From Streptomyces sp. Mut1 (GTDB lineage Bacteria; Actinomycetota; Actinomycetes; Streptomycetales; Streptomycetaceae), in assembly GCF_030719295.1 (NCBI RefSeq), contig NZ_CP120997.1, positions 1,240,001-1,304,000 on the forward strand: a stretch of DNA of 64,000 bases, in the 5' to 3' direction. The position numbers were made by a program, and so were the translations under genes. The notes beneath the pieces are model-generated. The model had not been told where the DNA came from and did not search any database. It was given only the letters and a program-made list of their open reading frames with translations. Positions 27,606 to 36,335 of the stretch are shown one piece after another. Positions within the stretch are counted from its first letter, which is position 1, and the number at the start of each line of letters is the position of its first letter.

Positions 27606-27843
27606 GGATGTACTCCCTGGGTTGCGACGGCTGTCGGCTTTGCACCCTCGGCGGAAGGCGCACTCGCTCAGGGTAGCCGGGCCTCCTCGAGGGCGGTCAG
27701 TGTGTCCCACGAGCCGGACTGCATGCTGTGCTCGGGCGTGTCCGGCGTGGCGGGGTGCCGCGGACTTTCGCCTCGGTCGAGCGCTGGTCGGCATGGGCCG
27801 ATAGTGTTCAGCATTGTCGAACAAGGTGGAGGAGTACGGCGCG
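27606..27843. other. Divergent metH/gylR control region
   Basis: About 238 bases with no gene. It holds a near-palindromic site TGTTCAGCATTGTCGAACA (27805-27823) next to gylR, and the rest is a probable metH leader. I could not recognise a cobalamin or SAM riboswitch core. Confidence 0.55.
27805..27823. promoter_or_regulatory. Candidate GylR operator upstream of gylR
   Basis: TGTTC and GAACA arms surround a 9-base partly symmetric core. The right-hand 13 bases GCATTGTCGAACA are repeated in the glpF promoter (28733-28745). GylR (IclR family) is known to control itself and the glycerol operon, so shared sites are expected. Confidence 0.7.
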
Positions 27844-28608
27844 ATGGCCAAGAACATCCAGTCGCTGGAGCGGGCGGCCGCGATGCTGCGGCTGCTGGCA
27901 GGCGGCGAGCGGCGGCTCGGGCTGTCCGACATCGCCTCCTCACTGGGCCTGGCCAAGGGCACCGCGCACGGCATCCTGCGCACGCTCCAGCACGAGGGCT
28001 TCGTCGAGCAGGACGCGGCGTCCGGCCGCTACCAGCTCGGCGCGGAGCTGCTGCGCCTGGGCAACAGCTATCTCGACGTCCACGAGCTGCGGGCCAGGGC
28101 CCTGGTCTGGACGGACGACCTGGCGCGCTCCAGCGGCGAGAGCGTCCATCTGGGCGTACTGCACCAGCAGGGCGTGCTGATCGTCCACCACGTCTTCCGC
28201 CCCGACGACAGCCGGCAGGTCCTGGAGGTGGGGGCCATGCAGCCGCTGCACTCCACGGCGCTGGGCAAGGTGCTCTCCGCATACGACCCGGTGGCCCACA
28301 CCGAGGCGCTGGAGGCCGAGCGGCGGTCGTTCACGCCCCGGACCGTCACCGCCCCCGAGGAGTTCGAGTCGACGCTCGACCTGACCCGGGCCCGCGGCTG
28401 GGCGTCCGATGTGGAGGAGACCTGGGAGGGCGTGGCCGCGGTGGCCGCCCCCATCCACGACCGGCGCCGGATGCCCGTGGGGGCCATCGCCGTCACCGGG
28501 GCGGTGGAGCGGGTCTGCAAGGACGGCGAACTGCGTCCCGAGCTGGTCGCGGCGGTGCGCGACTGCGCCCGCGCGGTCTCCCGTGACCTGGGTGCCAGGC
28601 GCTTCTGA
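27844..28608 (+). CDS. gylR: Glycerol operon regulator GylR (IclR family)
   Basis: 254 residues: an N-terminal IclR helix-turn-helix (IQSLERAAAMLRLLAGGERRLGLSDIASSLGLAKGTAHGILRTLQHEGFVEQD) and a C-terminal effector domain with the GVLIVHHVFRP and LHSTALGKVLSAY blocks. It represses the glycerol genes until glycerol-3-phosphate is present (known for Streptomyces coelicolor GylR). I use ATG 27844 after GGAGGAG. It is followed by glpF, glpK and glpD in the same direction. Confidence 0.95.
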   Translation: MAKNIQSLERAAAMLRLLAGGERRLGLSDIASSLGLAKGTAHGILRTLQHEGFVEQDAASGRYQLGAELLRLGNSYLDVHELRARALVWTDDLARSSGESVHLGVLHQQGVLIVHHVFRPDDSRQVLEVGAMQPLHSTALGKVLSAYDPVAHTEALEAERRSFTPRTVTAPEEFESTLDLTRARGWASDVEETWEGVAAVAAPIHDRRRMPVGAIAVTGAVERVCKDGELRPELVAAVRDCARAVSRDLGARRF

Positions 28609-28731
28609 GCCCTCCCCCGCCGTCACGGCGGGCACTCCTACGAGCACGCACCGCGCTCGCCACTCCTGAGTCCGGGGTCACAACCTCTTGACGCTGGCTT
28701 CGCCCGGAGGAAACACTGCCGTTCATCGGTC

Positions 28732-28745
28732 GGCATTGTCGAACA
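28732..28745. promoter_or_regulatory. Candidate GylR half-operator in the glpF promoter region
   Basis: GGCATTGTCGAACA is the same sequence element as in the gylR upstream site, 125 bases before the glpF start. The left arm is degenerate (GTTCATCGGT lies just before it). Confidence 0.65.
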
Positions 28746-28869
28746 CTTAACGGAAATACGCGTTAGGGTATGACCGTGCCAAGGGCCGGCCAAGCCCTCA
28801 CACGAGGGCGCGGACCACCGGAGGGACCCGGGGTTCGGCTTCCCTGGACGAAGGACAAAGGAGTCGCGG

Positions 28870-29661
28870 GTGTCCAGCTCCGACATCTTCATCGGCGAGA
28901 CCATCGGTACCGCCGTACTCATCCTGCTCGGCGCCGGCGTCTGTGCCGCCGTCACGCTCAAGCACTCGAAGGCACAGAACGCCGGCTGGCTCGCCATCAC
29001 CTTCGGGTGGGGCTTCGCGGTCCTGACCGGCGCCTATCTGGCCGGCGGCGTGTCGGGGGCGCATCTCAACCCGGCCGTCACCATCGGCCTGGCGATCGAG
29101 GGCGGCACGAAGTGGAGCGACGTACCGCTCTACCTCGCCTCCGAACTCCTCGGCGCGATGATCGGCGCGGTGCTGGTCTGGCTCACCTATTACGGGCAGT
29201 TCCGGGCCCATCTCAACGATCCGGAGGTCCTGCGCGCCCATACGGGTGAGGAGGGCATGGTCGACCAGGCTTCGGCCCCCAAGGCTGGACCGGTTCTCGG
29301 TGTCTTCTCGACCGGTCCTGAGATCCGCAACGCCGTACAGAACGTCCTCACCGAGATCATCGCCACGGTCGTGCTGGTGCTGGCGATCCTCACGCAGGGC
29401 CTCAACGAGGAGGGCCACGGCATCGGCGCGCTCGGCGCACTGATCACCGCCCTGGTCGTCGTCGCCATCGGTCTCTCTCTCGGCGGCCCGACGGGGTACG
29501 CGATCAACCCGGTCCGCGACCTCGGTCCGCGCATCGTGCACGCGCTGCTTCCGCTGCCGAACAAGGGCGGCTCCGACTGGGGCTACGCATGGGTTCCCGT
29601 CGTCGGTCCCCTGATCGGCGGCGCGCTCGCCGGCGGGCTCTACAACCTGGCCTTCGCCTAG
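28870..29661 (+). CDS. glpF: Glycerol uptake facilitator, aquaporin family (GlpF)
   Basis: 263 residues with six membrane helices and two half-helices. The first pore motif is SGAHLNPAV (NPA); the second is [13 protein letters not shown] (NPV rather than NPA), still with the RD that marks aquaglyceroporins. It lets glycerol diffuse in. The GTG start follows AAAGGAG. It leads the glpF-glpK-glpD operon after gylR. Confidence 0.95.
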   Translation: MSSSDIFIGETIGTAVLILLGAGVCAAVTLKHSKAQNAGWLAITFGWGFAVLTGAYLAGGVSGAHLNPAVTIGLAIEGGTKWSDVPLYLASELLGAMIGAVLVWLTYYGQFRAHLNDPEVLRAHTGEEGMVDQASAPKAGPVLGVFSTGPEIRNAVQNVLTEIIATVVLVLAILTQGLNEEGHGIGALGALITALVVVAIGLSLGGPTGYAINPVRDLGPRIVHALLPLPNKGGSDWGYAWVPVVGPLIGGALAGGLYNLAFA

Positions 29662-29713
29662 GCCCCGGCCGCTCGCCCCATCCCCACACCACACAGACTT
29701 CCGGGAGCACACC

Positions 29714-31255
29714 GTGACCGACGCACACACCACCGGCACCCATGGCACCGGGCCGTTCATCGCGGCCATCGACCAGGGCACCACCTCCAGCCGCTGCATC
29801 GTCTTCGACAAGGACGGCCGGATCGTCTCCGTCGACCAGAAGGAGCACGAGCAGATCTTCCCGAAGCCCGCCTGGGTGGAGCACGACGCCGCCGAGATCT
29901 GGGACAACGTCCAGGAGGTCGTCGCCGGCGCCATCGTCAAGGCGGGCATCACGGCCGCCGACGTCAAGGCCATCGGCATCACCAACCAGCGCGAGACCAC
30001 CCTGCTGTGGGACAAGCACACCGGTGAGCCCGTCCACAACGCCCTCGTCTGGCAGGACACCCGCACGGACGCGCTCTGCAAGGAGCTCGGCCGCAACGTC
30101 GGGCAGGACCGTTTCCGCCGTGAGACCGGGCTGCCGCTCGCCTCGTACTTCGCCGGGCCCAAGGCCCGCTGGCTGCTCGACAACGTCGAGGGGCTGCGCG
30201 AGCGGGCCGAGCGCGGCGACATCCTCTTCGGCACCATGGACTCCTGGGTCATCTGGAACCTGACCGGCGGCACCGACGGCGGCGTCCACGTCACCGACGT
30301 CACCAACGCCTCGCGCACCCTCCTGATGAACCTGCACACCATGCAGTGGGACGAGAAGATCTGTTCCTCCATCGGCGTGCCGATGGCCATGCTGCCCGAG
30401 ATCCGTTCCTCGGCCGAGGTCTACGGCACCGCCAGGGGCGGCGTGCTCGACGGTGTGCCGGTGGCCTCCGCGCTGGGCGACCAGCAGGCGGCGCTGTTCG
30501 GCCAGACCTGCTTCGCCGAGGGCGAGGCCAAGTCCACGTACGGCACCGGCACCTTCATGCTGATGAACACCGGTGACACGCCCGTGAACTCCTACAACGG
30601 GCTGCTGACCACCGTGGGTTACCAGATCGGCGACCAGAAGCCGGTGTACGCCCTGGAGGGGTCGATCGCCGTCACCGGTTCGCTGGTGCAGTGGATGCGC
30701 GACCAGATGGGCCTGATCCAGTCCGCGGCCGAGATCGAGACCCTGGCCTCCTCGGTCGAGGACAACGGCGGCGCCTACTTCGTGCCGGCCTTCTCCGGCC
30801 TGTTCGCCCCGTACTGGCGCCCCGACGCCCGCGGTGTCATCGCCGGTCTCACCCGCTACGTCACCAAGGCGCACATCGCCCGTGCCGTGCTGGAGGCCAC
30901 CGCCTGGCAGACGCGGGAGATCAGCGACGCCATGACCAAGGACTCCGGCGTCGAGCTGACCGCGCTCAAGGTCGACGGCGGTATGACCTCCAACAACCTG
31001 CTGATGCAGACGCTCGCCGACTTCCTGGACGCGCCCGTGGTGCGGCCGATGGTCGCCGAGACCACCTGCCTCGGCGCCGCCTACGCCGCCGGACTGGCCG
31101 TCGGCTTCTGGCCCGACACCGACGCGCTGCGCGCCAACTGGCGCAGGGCCGCCGAGTGGACCCCCCGCATGGACGCGGACACCCGCGCCCGCGAGTACAA
31201 GAGCTGGCTCAAGGCCGTGGAACGCACCATGGGCTGGCTGGACGACGAGGAGTAG
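29714..31255 (+). CDS. glpK: Glycerol kinase GlpK
   Basis: 513 residues of the FGGY kinase family. N-terminal [18 protein letters not shown], the glycerol-binding WQDTRTD and the C-terminal [13 protein letters not shown] block are present. It phosphorylates glycerol with ATP, trapping it in the cell. The GTG at 29714 follows GGGAG. It lies 52 bases after glpF, and the GGAG for glpD overlaps its stop. Confidence 0.97.
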   Translation: MTDAHTTGTHGTGPFIAAIDQGTTSSRCIVFDKDGRIVSVDQKEHEQIFPKPAWVEHDAAEIWDNVQEVVAGAIVKAGITAADVKAIGITNQRETTLLWDKHTGEPVHNALVWQDTRTDALCKELGRNVGQDRFRRETGLPLASYFAGPKARWLLDNVEGLRERAERGDILFGTMDSWVIWNLTGGTDGGVHVTDVTNASRTLLMNLHTMQWDEKICSSIGVPMAMLPEIRSSAEVYGTARGGVLDGVPVASALGDQQAALFGQTCFAEGEAKSTYGTGTFMLMNTGDTPVNSYNGLLTTVGYQIGDQKPVYALEGSIAVTGSLVQWMRDQMGLIQSAAEIETLASSVEDNGGAYFVPAFSGLFAPYWRPDARGVIAGLTRYVTKAHIARAVLEATAWQTREISDAMTKDSGVELTALKVDGGMTSNNLLMQTLADFLDAPVVRPMVAETTCLGAAYAAGLAVGFWPDTDALRANWRRAAEWTPRMDADTRAREYKSWLKAVERTMGWLDDEE

Positions 31256-31260
31256 ACAAC

Positions 31261-32874
31261 ATGACCACCCTGCAGAGCGTCCCCGCCCTCGGGACGCATC
31301 CGGCATCCGGCTCCCTCCCGAGCCGGGCCGAGACCCGGGAGCAGCTCTCCAAGGCGACGTACGACCTCCTGGTGATCGGTGGCGGCATTCTGGGCATCTC
31401 CACCGCCTGGCACGCCGCGCAGTCCGGGCTGCGGGTGGCCCTGGTGGACGCCGGCGACTTCGCCGGCGCCACCTCCTCCGCCTCCTCCAAGCTGCTCCAC
31501 GGCGGTCTGCGCTACCTCCAGACCGGCGCGGTGAAGCTGGTGGCGGAGAACCACTTCGAGCGCCGTGCGGTCTCCCGCCAGGTCGCCCCGCACCTGGCCA
31601 ATCCGCTCACCTTCTATCTGCCGGTGTACAAGGGCGGGCCGCACGGCGCGGCGAAGCTGGGCGCGGGCGTCTTCGCGTACTCGGCGCTGTCCGCGTTCGG
31701 TGACGGCGTCGGCCATGTGATCAGTCCGGCGCGGGCGCGGCGCGATGTGCCGGAACTGCGCACAGAGAACCTCAAGGCCGTCGCCGTCTACGGCGACGAC
31801 CAGATGAACGACGCGCGGATGGCGCTGATGACGGTCCGCGCGGCCGTCGACGCGGGCGCGGCGGTGCTCAACCACGCGAGGGTGACCGGGCTGCGGTTCA
31901 CCAGGGGCCGGGTGACGGGCGCGGAGCTGACCGACGGCACGGACGGCACGGAGTTCGGCGTGAACGCCCGTCTGGTGCTGAACGCGACCGGGCCGTGGGT
32001 GGACCACCTGCGGAAGCTGGAGGACCCGGGCGCGGCCCCCTCGATACGCCTGTCCAAGGGCGCCCACCTGGTGCTGAAGCGGACGCGCCCGTGGAAGGCG
32101 GCGCTGGCCACGCCGATCGACAAGTACCGCATCACGTTCGCCCTGCCGTGGGAGGACATGCTGCTGCTGGGCACGACGGACGAGGAGTACGAGGGCGATC
32201 CGGCGGATGTCGCGGTGACCGAGAAGGACACCGCGCAGATCCTGGACGAGGCGGCGTTCTCGGTACGCGACCAGCAGCTGTCGCGGGATCTGATCACGTA
32301 CTCCTTCGCCGGCCTCCGGGTGCTGCCGGGCGGGCCCGGTGACACCTCCAAGGCCAAGCGCGAGACGGTCGTGACGGAGGGCCGGGGCGGGATGCTGTCG
32401 GTGGCGGGCGGCAAGTGGACGACGTTCCGGCACATCGGCCGTACGGTGATGAACAAGCTGGCCGCGCTCCCCGGGCACCCGTTGGGCGAGGACATGGAGC
32501 CGATGGCCCGGCTGCCGAGGAAGCTGCCGCTGCCGGGGATCGCCAACCCGAACGCGGTGGCGCACCGGCTGCTGGTGGACGGCGGGACCCCGGGTCCCCG
32601 GATGGCCGCCGACACGGCACGGCACCTGGCCACGCACTACGGTTCGCTGTCCTTCGACATCGCCCGGCTGGCCAACGAGAACCCGGCGCTGGCCGAGCGC
32701 GTCCACCCGGACGCCCCGGAGATCTGGGCGCAGGTCGCCTACGCGCGCGACCGGGAGTGGGCCGAGACGGCGGACGACGTCCTGCGGCGGCGGACGACGC
32801 TGACGATCCGGGGCCTGGCCACGGACGAGATCAGGGCCGGTGTGGAGTCGGTGCTCAAGGAGCGGCGCGGCTGA
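31261..32874 (+). CDS. glpD: Glycerol-3-phosphate dehydrogenase, FAD-dependent (GlpD)
   Basis: 537 residues. It has the FAD Rossmann motif DLLVIGGGILGIST near residue 35, the FAD-DAO block SSASSKLLHGGLRYLQ and the C-terminal GlpD domain. It oxidises sn-glycerol-3-phosphate to dihydroxyacetone phosphate and feeds electrons to menaquinone at the membrane. The GGAG is inside the glpK stop, so translation is coupled. It is the last gene of the glycerol operon; no clear terminator follows. Confidence 0.96.
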   Translation: MTTLQSVPALGTHPASGSLPSRAETREQLSKATYDLLVIGGGILGISTAWHAAQSGLRVALVDAGDFAGATSSASSKLLHGGLRYLQTGAVKLVAENHFERRAVSRQVAPHLANPLTFYLPVYKGGPHGAAKLGAGVFAYSALSAFGDGVGHVISPARARRDVPELRTENLKAVAVYGDDQMNDARMALMTVRAAVDAGAAVLNHARVTGLRFTRGRVTGAELTDGTDGTEFGVNARLVLNATGPWVDHLRKLEDPGAAPSIRLSKGAHLVLKRTRPWKAALATPIDKYRITFALPWEDMLLLGTTDEEYEGDPADVAVTEKDTAQILDEAAFSVRDQQLSRDLITYSFAGLRVLPGGPGDTSKAKRETVVTEGRGGMLSVAGGKWTTFRHIGRTVMNKLAALPGHPLGEDMEPMARLPRKLPLPGIANPNAVAHRLLVDGGTPGPRMAADTARHLATHYGSLSFDIARLANENPALAERVHPDAPEIWAQVAYARDREWAETADDVLRRRTTLTIRGLATDEIRAGVESVLKERRG

Positions 32875-32957
32875 GAGAAGCACCGGCGCGGGGCCGGGCG
32901 GCTCGCGAGTTGGTCCGAAGGTCGTACCGGCCCTCGTCGGGGACGCATAATGGGGCG

Positions 32958-32970
32958 ATACATCGGATGT
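32958..32970. promoter_or_regulatory. Candidate operator upstream of the GntR regulator
   Basis: ATACATCGGATGT contains the near-palindrome ACATCGGATGT just before the ribosome site of the GntR gene. The first 12 bases are identical on the fucD-strand upstream region (reverse of 39591-39602). Confidence 0.75.
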
Positions 32971-32983
32971 CTGGAGGTCGCCC

Positions 32984-33655
32984 ATGGCTGTCACCGACGA
33001 GGCCATCGAGAAGATCAAGGGGATGATCGTCTCGGGTGCGCTACGGCCCGGCGATCGTCTTCCCAAGGAGAGCGAACTCGCCGCGGAGCTGGGCCTGTCG
33101 CGCAACTCGCTGCGGGAGGCGGTGCGCGCCCTGTCGCTGATCCGCATTCTCGACGTGCGCCAGGGCGACGGCACGTACGTGACGAGCCTCGATCCGCAGC
33201 TGCTGCTCGAAGCGCTGAGCTTCGTGGTGGACTTCCACCGCGACGACACGGTGCTGGAGTTCCTGGCGGTGCGCCGGATCCTGGAACCGGCCGCCACGGC
33301 GATGGCGGCGAGCCGGATCAGCGAGGAGCGGCTGGACGCGCTCGGCGCCCAGTTGGACGCGCTGGGCGAGCGGCCGTCGGTGGAGGAGTTGGTGGCGTGC
33401 GACCTGGACTTCCACCGGGGCATCGTCCAGGCGTCGGGGAACTCGGTGCTCTGCTCGCTGCTCGACGGCCTCTCGGGGCCGACGACGCGGGCGCGGGTGT
33501 GGCGCGGGCTGACCCAGGAGGACGCGGTGAGCCGGACGCTGCATGAGCACCGGGCGATCGTATCGGCGTTGCGGGATCGCGACGCGGAGGCTGCGCGGGC
33601 CTGGGCGACGGTGCATGTGGCGAGCGTGGAGCAGTGGTTGCGGTCGACGTTGTAG
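32984..33655 (+). CDS. FadR-subfamily GntR transcriptional regulator
   Basis: 223 residues: a GntR winged helix (EAIEKIKGMIVSGALRPGDRLPKESELAAELGLSRNSLREAVRALSLIRILDVRQGDGTYV) and an all-helical FCD domain with the metal-type His residues (DFHRGIV, EHRAIVSAL). The ATG follows GGAGG. It is convergent with the sugar operon on the other strand and shares its operator sequence, so it very probably regulates that operon in response to a sugar acid. Confidence 0.93.
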   Translation: MAVTDEAIEKIKGMIVSGALRPGDRLPKESELAAELGLSRNSLREAVRALSLIRILDVRQGDGTYVTSLDPQLLLEALSFVVDFHRDDTVLEFLAVRRILEPAATAMAASRISEERLDALGAQLDALGERPSVEELVACDLDFHRGIVQASGNSVLCSLLDGLSGPTTRARVWRGLTQEDAVSRTLHEHRAIVSALRDRDAEAARAWATVHVASVEQWLRSTL

Positions 33656-33664
33656 CGGCGACCG

Positions 33665-33707
33665 CGGGAAGGGGCGGGTGGGGATTTCCCCCACCCGCCC
33701 CTTCCCG
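33665..33707. terminator. Strong bidirectional hairpin between the regulator and the sugar operon
   Basis: Left arm CGGGAAGGGGCGGGTGGGG and its complement at 33689-33707 make a perfect 19 bp stem around ATTTC. It sits at a convergent junction. Confidence 0.9.
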
Positions 33708-33710
33708 TAA

Positions 33711-33758
33711 CCGGGGCTCCGCCCCGGACCCCGCTCCTCAAGCGCCGGAGGGGCTGGG
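33711..33758. repeat. Copy of a common Streptomyces intergenic element
   Basis: The segment has CCGGGGCTCCGCCCCGG (a palindrome) then ACCCCGCTCCTCAAGCG and CCGGAGGGGCTGG. From memory of Streptomyces genomes this kind of sequence is a frequent intergenic repeat; I did not search. It directly precedes the ABC permease stop and may add to termination. Confidence 0.55.
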
Positions 33759-33759
33759 A

Positions 33760-34812
33760 CTAGTCCTGCTTCTCGCCGCTGGCGAAGCGGGAGATGACCA
33801 GGGCGACGATGATGATCGCGCCGTTGAGGAACTGGTTCCAGAGGGCGGGGACGCCGCCGAGGGTCATCACGTTGACGACCAGCTGGAGCGTCAGTACGCC
33901 GGTCAGGGCGCCGAAGAGGGTGCCCCGGCCGCCCTTGAGGCTGATTCCGCCGATCACGGCGGCGGCGAACACCTGGAAGATCCAGCCGTCGCCCTGGGTC
34001 GCGGCGACCGCACCGTAGTGGCCGGTGTAGAGGATGCCCGCGAAGGCGGCGAGCAGGCCGCCGATGGCGAGCACGATCCAGGTGACGCGGTCGACGCGGA
34101 TGCCCGCGGCGCGGGCCGCTTCCGGGTTGCCGCCGATCGCGTACAGCGAGCGCCCGTGGCGCAGCCAGGCGAGGGCCGCGCCGCCGACGGCGAAGAGGAC
34201 CAGGCAGATCCAGACCGCGGCCGGCGCACCGAACCACGAGGTCTTGCCGAGGTAGCGGAAGGACTCCGGGACGTCGGTGATGGACTTGCCCTCGGTGATG
34301 CCGATGTGGAGGCCGCGCAGCATCGTCAGCATGCCGAGCGTGGCGATGAAGCCGTTGACCCGGAGTTTCAGCATCAGGAAGCCGTTGACGGCTCCGACGG
34401 CGAGGCCGACCAGCAGGCAGAGCGGGATCGCCGACCAGGCGGGGAGCAGCCCGAGGCCGGCGAAGCGGCCGCCCTCGGTGGGCAGCACCAGCCACATCGC
34501 GACGACGGGCGCGATGCCGATCGTCGACTCCAGCGAGAGGTCCATGCGGCCGCAGATCAGGATCAGCGCCTGGCCGAGGACGAGCAGGCTCAGCTCGGAG
34601 GACTGCTGGACGACGCTGATCAGGTTGTCGGAGGTGAGGAAGACCGGCGAGACGATGAAGCCGATCAGCATCAGCACCAGGATCACCGGCACCAGCGAGA
34701 AGTCGCTCCACCGGATCAGCTTGAGCCTGCTCAGCGGGCTGTTCCCGTCCGGGGAGCCCTTCAGTGCCGTGTCGAAGTCGTCGGCCGTGGACGGCCGTAC
34801 CGTGCCGGTCAT
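33760..34812 (-). CDS. ABC sugar importer, permease (RbsC-like)
   Basis: 350 residues of the branched-chain/ribose permease family with about ten predicted membrane helices, an N-terminal cytosolic stretch and the conserved [15 protein letters not shown] segment ([13 protein letters not shown]). [17 protein letters not shown] is the ATPase-coupling EAA-like loop. The ATG at 34812 overlaps the ATPase stop (ATGA), so the two are translationally coupled. Last gene of the sugar operon. It would import a pentose or 6-deoxyhexose. Confidence 0.92.
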   Translation of the reverse strand: MTGTVRPSTADDFDTALKGSPDGNSPLSRLKLIRWSDFSLVPVILVLMLIGFIVSPVFLTSDNLISVVQQSSELSLLVLGQALILICGRMDLSLESTIGIAPVVAMWLVLPTEGGRFAGLGLLPAWSAIPLCLLVGLAVGAVNGFLMLKLRVNGFIATLGMLTMLRGLHIGITEGKSITDVPESFRYLGKTSWFGAPAAVWICLVLFAVGGAALAWLRHGRSLYAIGGNPEAARAAGIRVDRVTWIVLAIGGLLAAFAGILYTGHYGAVAATQGDGWIFQVFAAAVIGGISLKGGRGTLFGALTGVLTLQLVVNVMTLGGVPALWNQFLNGAIIIVALVISRFASGEKQD

Positions 34813-36326
34813 TCCCTTTCCCCCACACCTTCCATGGCGGCGACGAGTTCCCCGTCGGTCCACCCGCTGTCGAACGTTGCGACGACCCGCCCGTGGAACA
34901 GGGCGAGGACCCGGTCGCAGACCCGCAGGTCGTCCAGCTCGTCCGAGACGACGACCGCGGCGTTGCCCGCGTCGGCGACCCGGCGTACGACTCCGAGGAG
35001 CGAGTCCTTGGACTTGACGTCCACGCCCGCGGTGGGCCGGACCGCGACCAGGACGCTGGGGTCCCGGGCCAGGGCGCGGGCGACCACGACCTTCTGCTGG
35101 TTGCCGCCGGAGAGCCCGGAGACGGGCTGCTCGGGGCCCTGGGTCTTGATGTCGAGCGAGTCGATCATGGACCGGGCGAACTCCCTGGTTCGGGAGGGCA
35201 GGACGGTCCCCCAGGGGCCGAGCTGGTCGGTGACCGTGAGGGTGGCGTTCTCCGCGACGCTGCGTTCCAGGACGAGGCCCTGGTCGTGCCGGTCCTCGGG
35301 AATGTAGCCGATCCCGGCGTCCAGGGCGTGCGGGACGCTGCCCGTCCGTACGGCCCGGCCGCGCACCCGGACCGTGCCGCCGCCCGCCTTGCGCATGCCG
35401 GCGAGCACCTCGCCGACCGCGGTGTTGCCGCTGGCCGCCGAGCCGGCGAGGCCGAGCACCTCGCCGGGGCGCACCTGGAGGTCCAGGGGCTCGAACCGGC
35501 CGTCCAGGGACAGCTGTTCGGTGGCCAGGACGGGTTTTGCCGACGGGTCGGGCGCGGTGTCGCCGGCCGCGTGCCAGGCGGTCGCGCCCGCCGCTTTCTC
35601 GCCGGTCATCGCCGCGACCAGGTCCTCCTTGGAGACGTCGGCGACGGGGGCGGTCAGGACGTGGCGGGCGTCGCGGTAGACGGTGACCGCGGTGCACAGC
35701 TCGTACACCTCCTGGAGGTGGTGCGAGATGAACAGGAAGGCCACGCCCCGGCTCTGGAGTTCACGGAGCCGGTCGAAGAGCCGGGCGATGCCCCGGGCGT
35801 CGAGCTGGGCGGTCGGCTCGTCCAGGATGATCAGCCGGGCGCCGAAGGACAGCGCGCGGGCGATCTCCACGAACTGCCGCTGCTCGACGGCGAGATCCCG
35901 CGCCCGGGTGTTCGGGTCGACCTGGACTCCGTACGCTTCGAGGACCTGTTCGGCGCGTTTGCGGAGCCTGCCCCAGCTGATCCAGCGGGCCCGGTCGTCG
36001 AACCGGTTGAGGAAGAGGTTCTCGGCGACGGTCAGGTCGGGGACGACCATGGACTTCTGGTAGACGCAGGCGACCTTGGACTGCCAGGCCGAGGTGTCCC
36101 CGAAGGCGGGCGCGGGCTCCCCGCCGAACGTGACCGTGCCGGCGTCCGCCTTGTGGAGTCCGGTCAGGACGCTGACCAGCGTGGACTTGCCGGCGCCGTT
36201 GCGGCCGACGAGCGCGTGCGACTCGCCGGGCCGCACGGTCAGCTTCACCCCGTCCAGCGCCACGGTCGGCCCGAAGCGCTTGACGACGCCTTCCGCCTGT
36301 ACGGCGGGTGCTGGTGCCTGGTTCAT
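34809..36326 (-). CDS. ABC sugar importer, ATPase with two nucleotide-binding domains (RbsA-like)
   Basis: 505 residues. The first ATP-binding domain is complete (Walker A GRNGAGKST, Walker B LIILDEPTAQ). The second is degenerate: its Walker A reads GSAASGNTA without Lys, and its Walker B ends VAVRPTAGVD without the catalytic Glu, though the LSGGNQQK signature is kept. One live site and one dead site occur in some sugar importers of this family. Stop and permease start overlap. Preceded by the binding protein. Confidence 0.92.
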   Translation of the reverse strand: MNQAPAPAVQAEGVVKRFGPTVALDGVKLTVRPGESHALVGRNGAGKSTLVSVLTGLHKADAGTVTFGGEPAPAFGDTSAWQSKVACVYQKSMVVPDLTVAENLFLNRFDDRARWISWGRLRKRAEQVLEAYGVQVDPNTRARDLAVEQRQFVEIARALSFGARLIILDEPTAQLDARGIARLFDRLRELQSRGVAFLFISHHLQEVYELCTAVTVYRDARHVLTAPVADVSKEDLVAAMTGEKAAGATAWHAAGDTAPDPSAKPVLATEQLSLDGRFEPLDLQVRPGEVLGLAGSAASGNTAVGEVLAGMRKAGGGTVRVRGRAVRTGSVPHALDAGIGYIPEDRHDQGLVLERSVAENATLTVTDQLGPWGTVLPSRTREFARSMIDSLDIKTQGPEQPVSGLSGGNQQKVVVARALARDPSVLVAVRPTAGVDVKSKDSLLGVVRRVADAGNAAVVVSDELDDLRVCDRVLALFHGRVVATFDSGWTDGELVAAMEGVGERE

Positions 36327-36335
36327 GGATAGGTC

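Noticed and set aside
27606..27804. Cobalamin or SAM riboswitch ahead of metH
   Set aside because: I looked for the B12 box and the SAM-IV/SAH core patterns and found none. The leader is kept only as a finding for a covariance search.
24357..28586. Plus-strand open frame of about 1409 codons opposite metH
   Set aside because: It is the antisense shadow of metH and gylR caused by GC-rich third positions; it has no ribosome site, repeated Gly/Asp/Val/Leu composition and no domain.
29504..31306. Minus-strand open frame opposite glpF and glpK
   Set aside because: Gly/Val/Leu-rich antisense shadow. The glycerol genes on the plus strand have complete family motifs.
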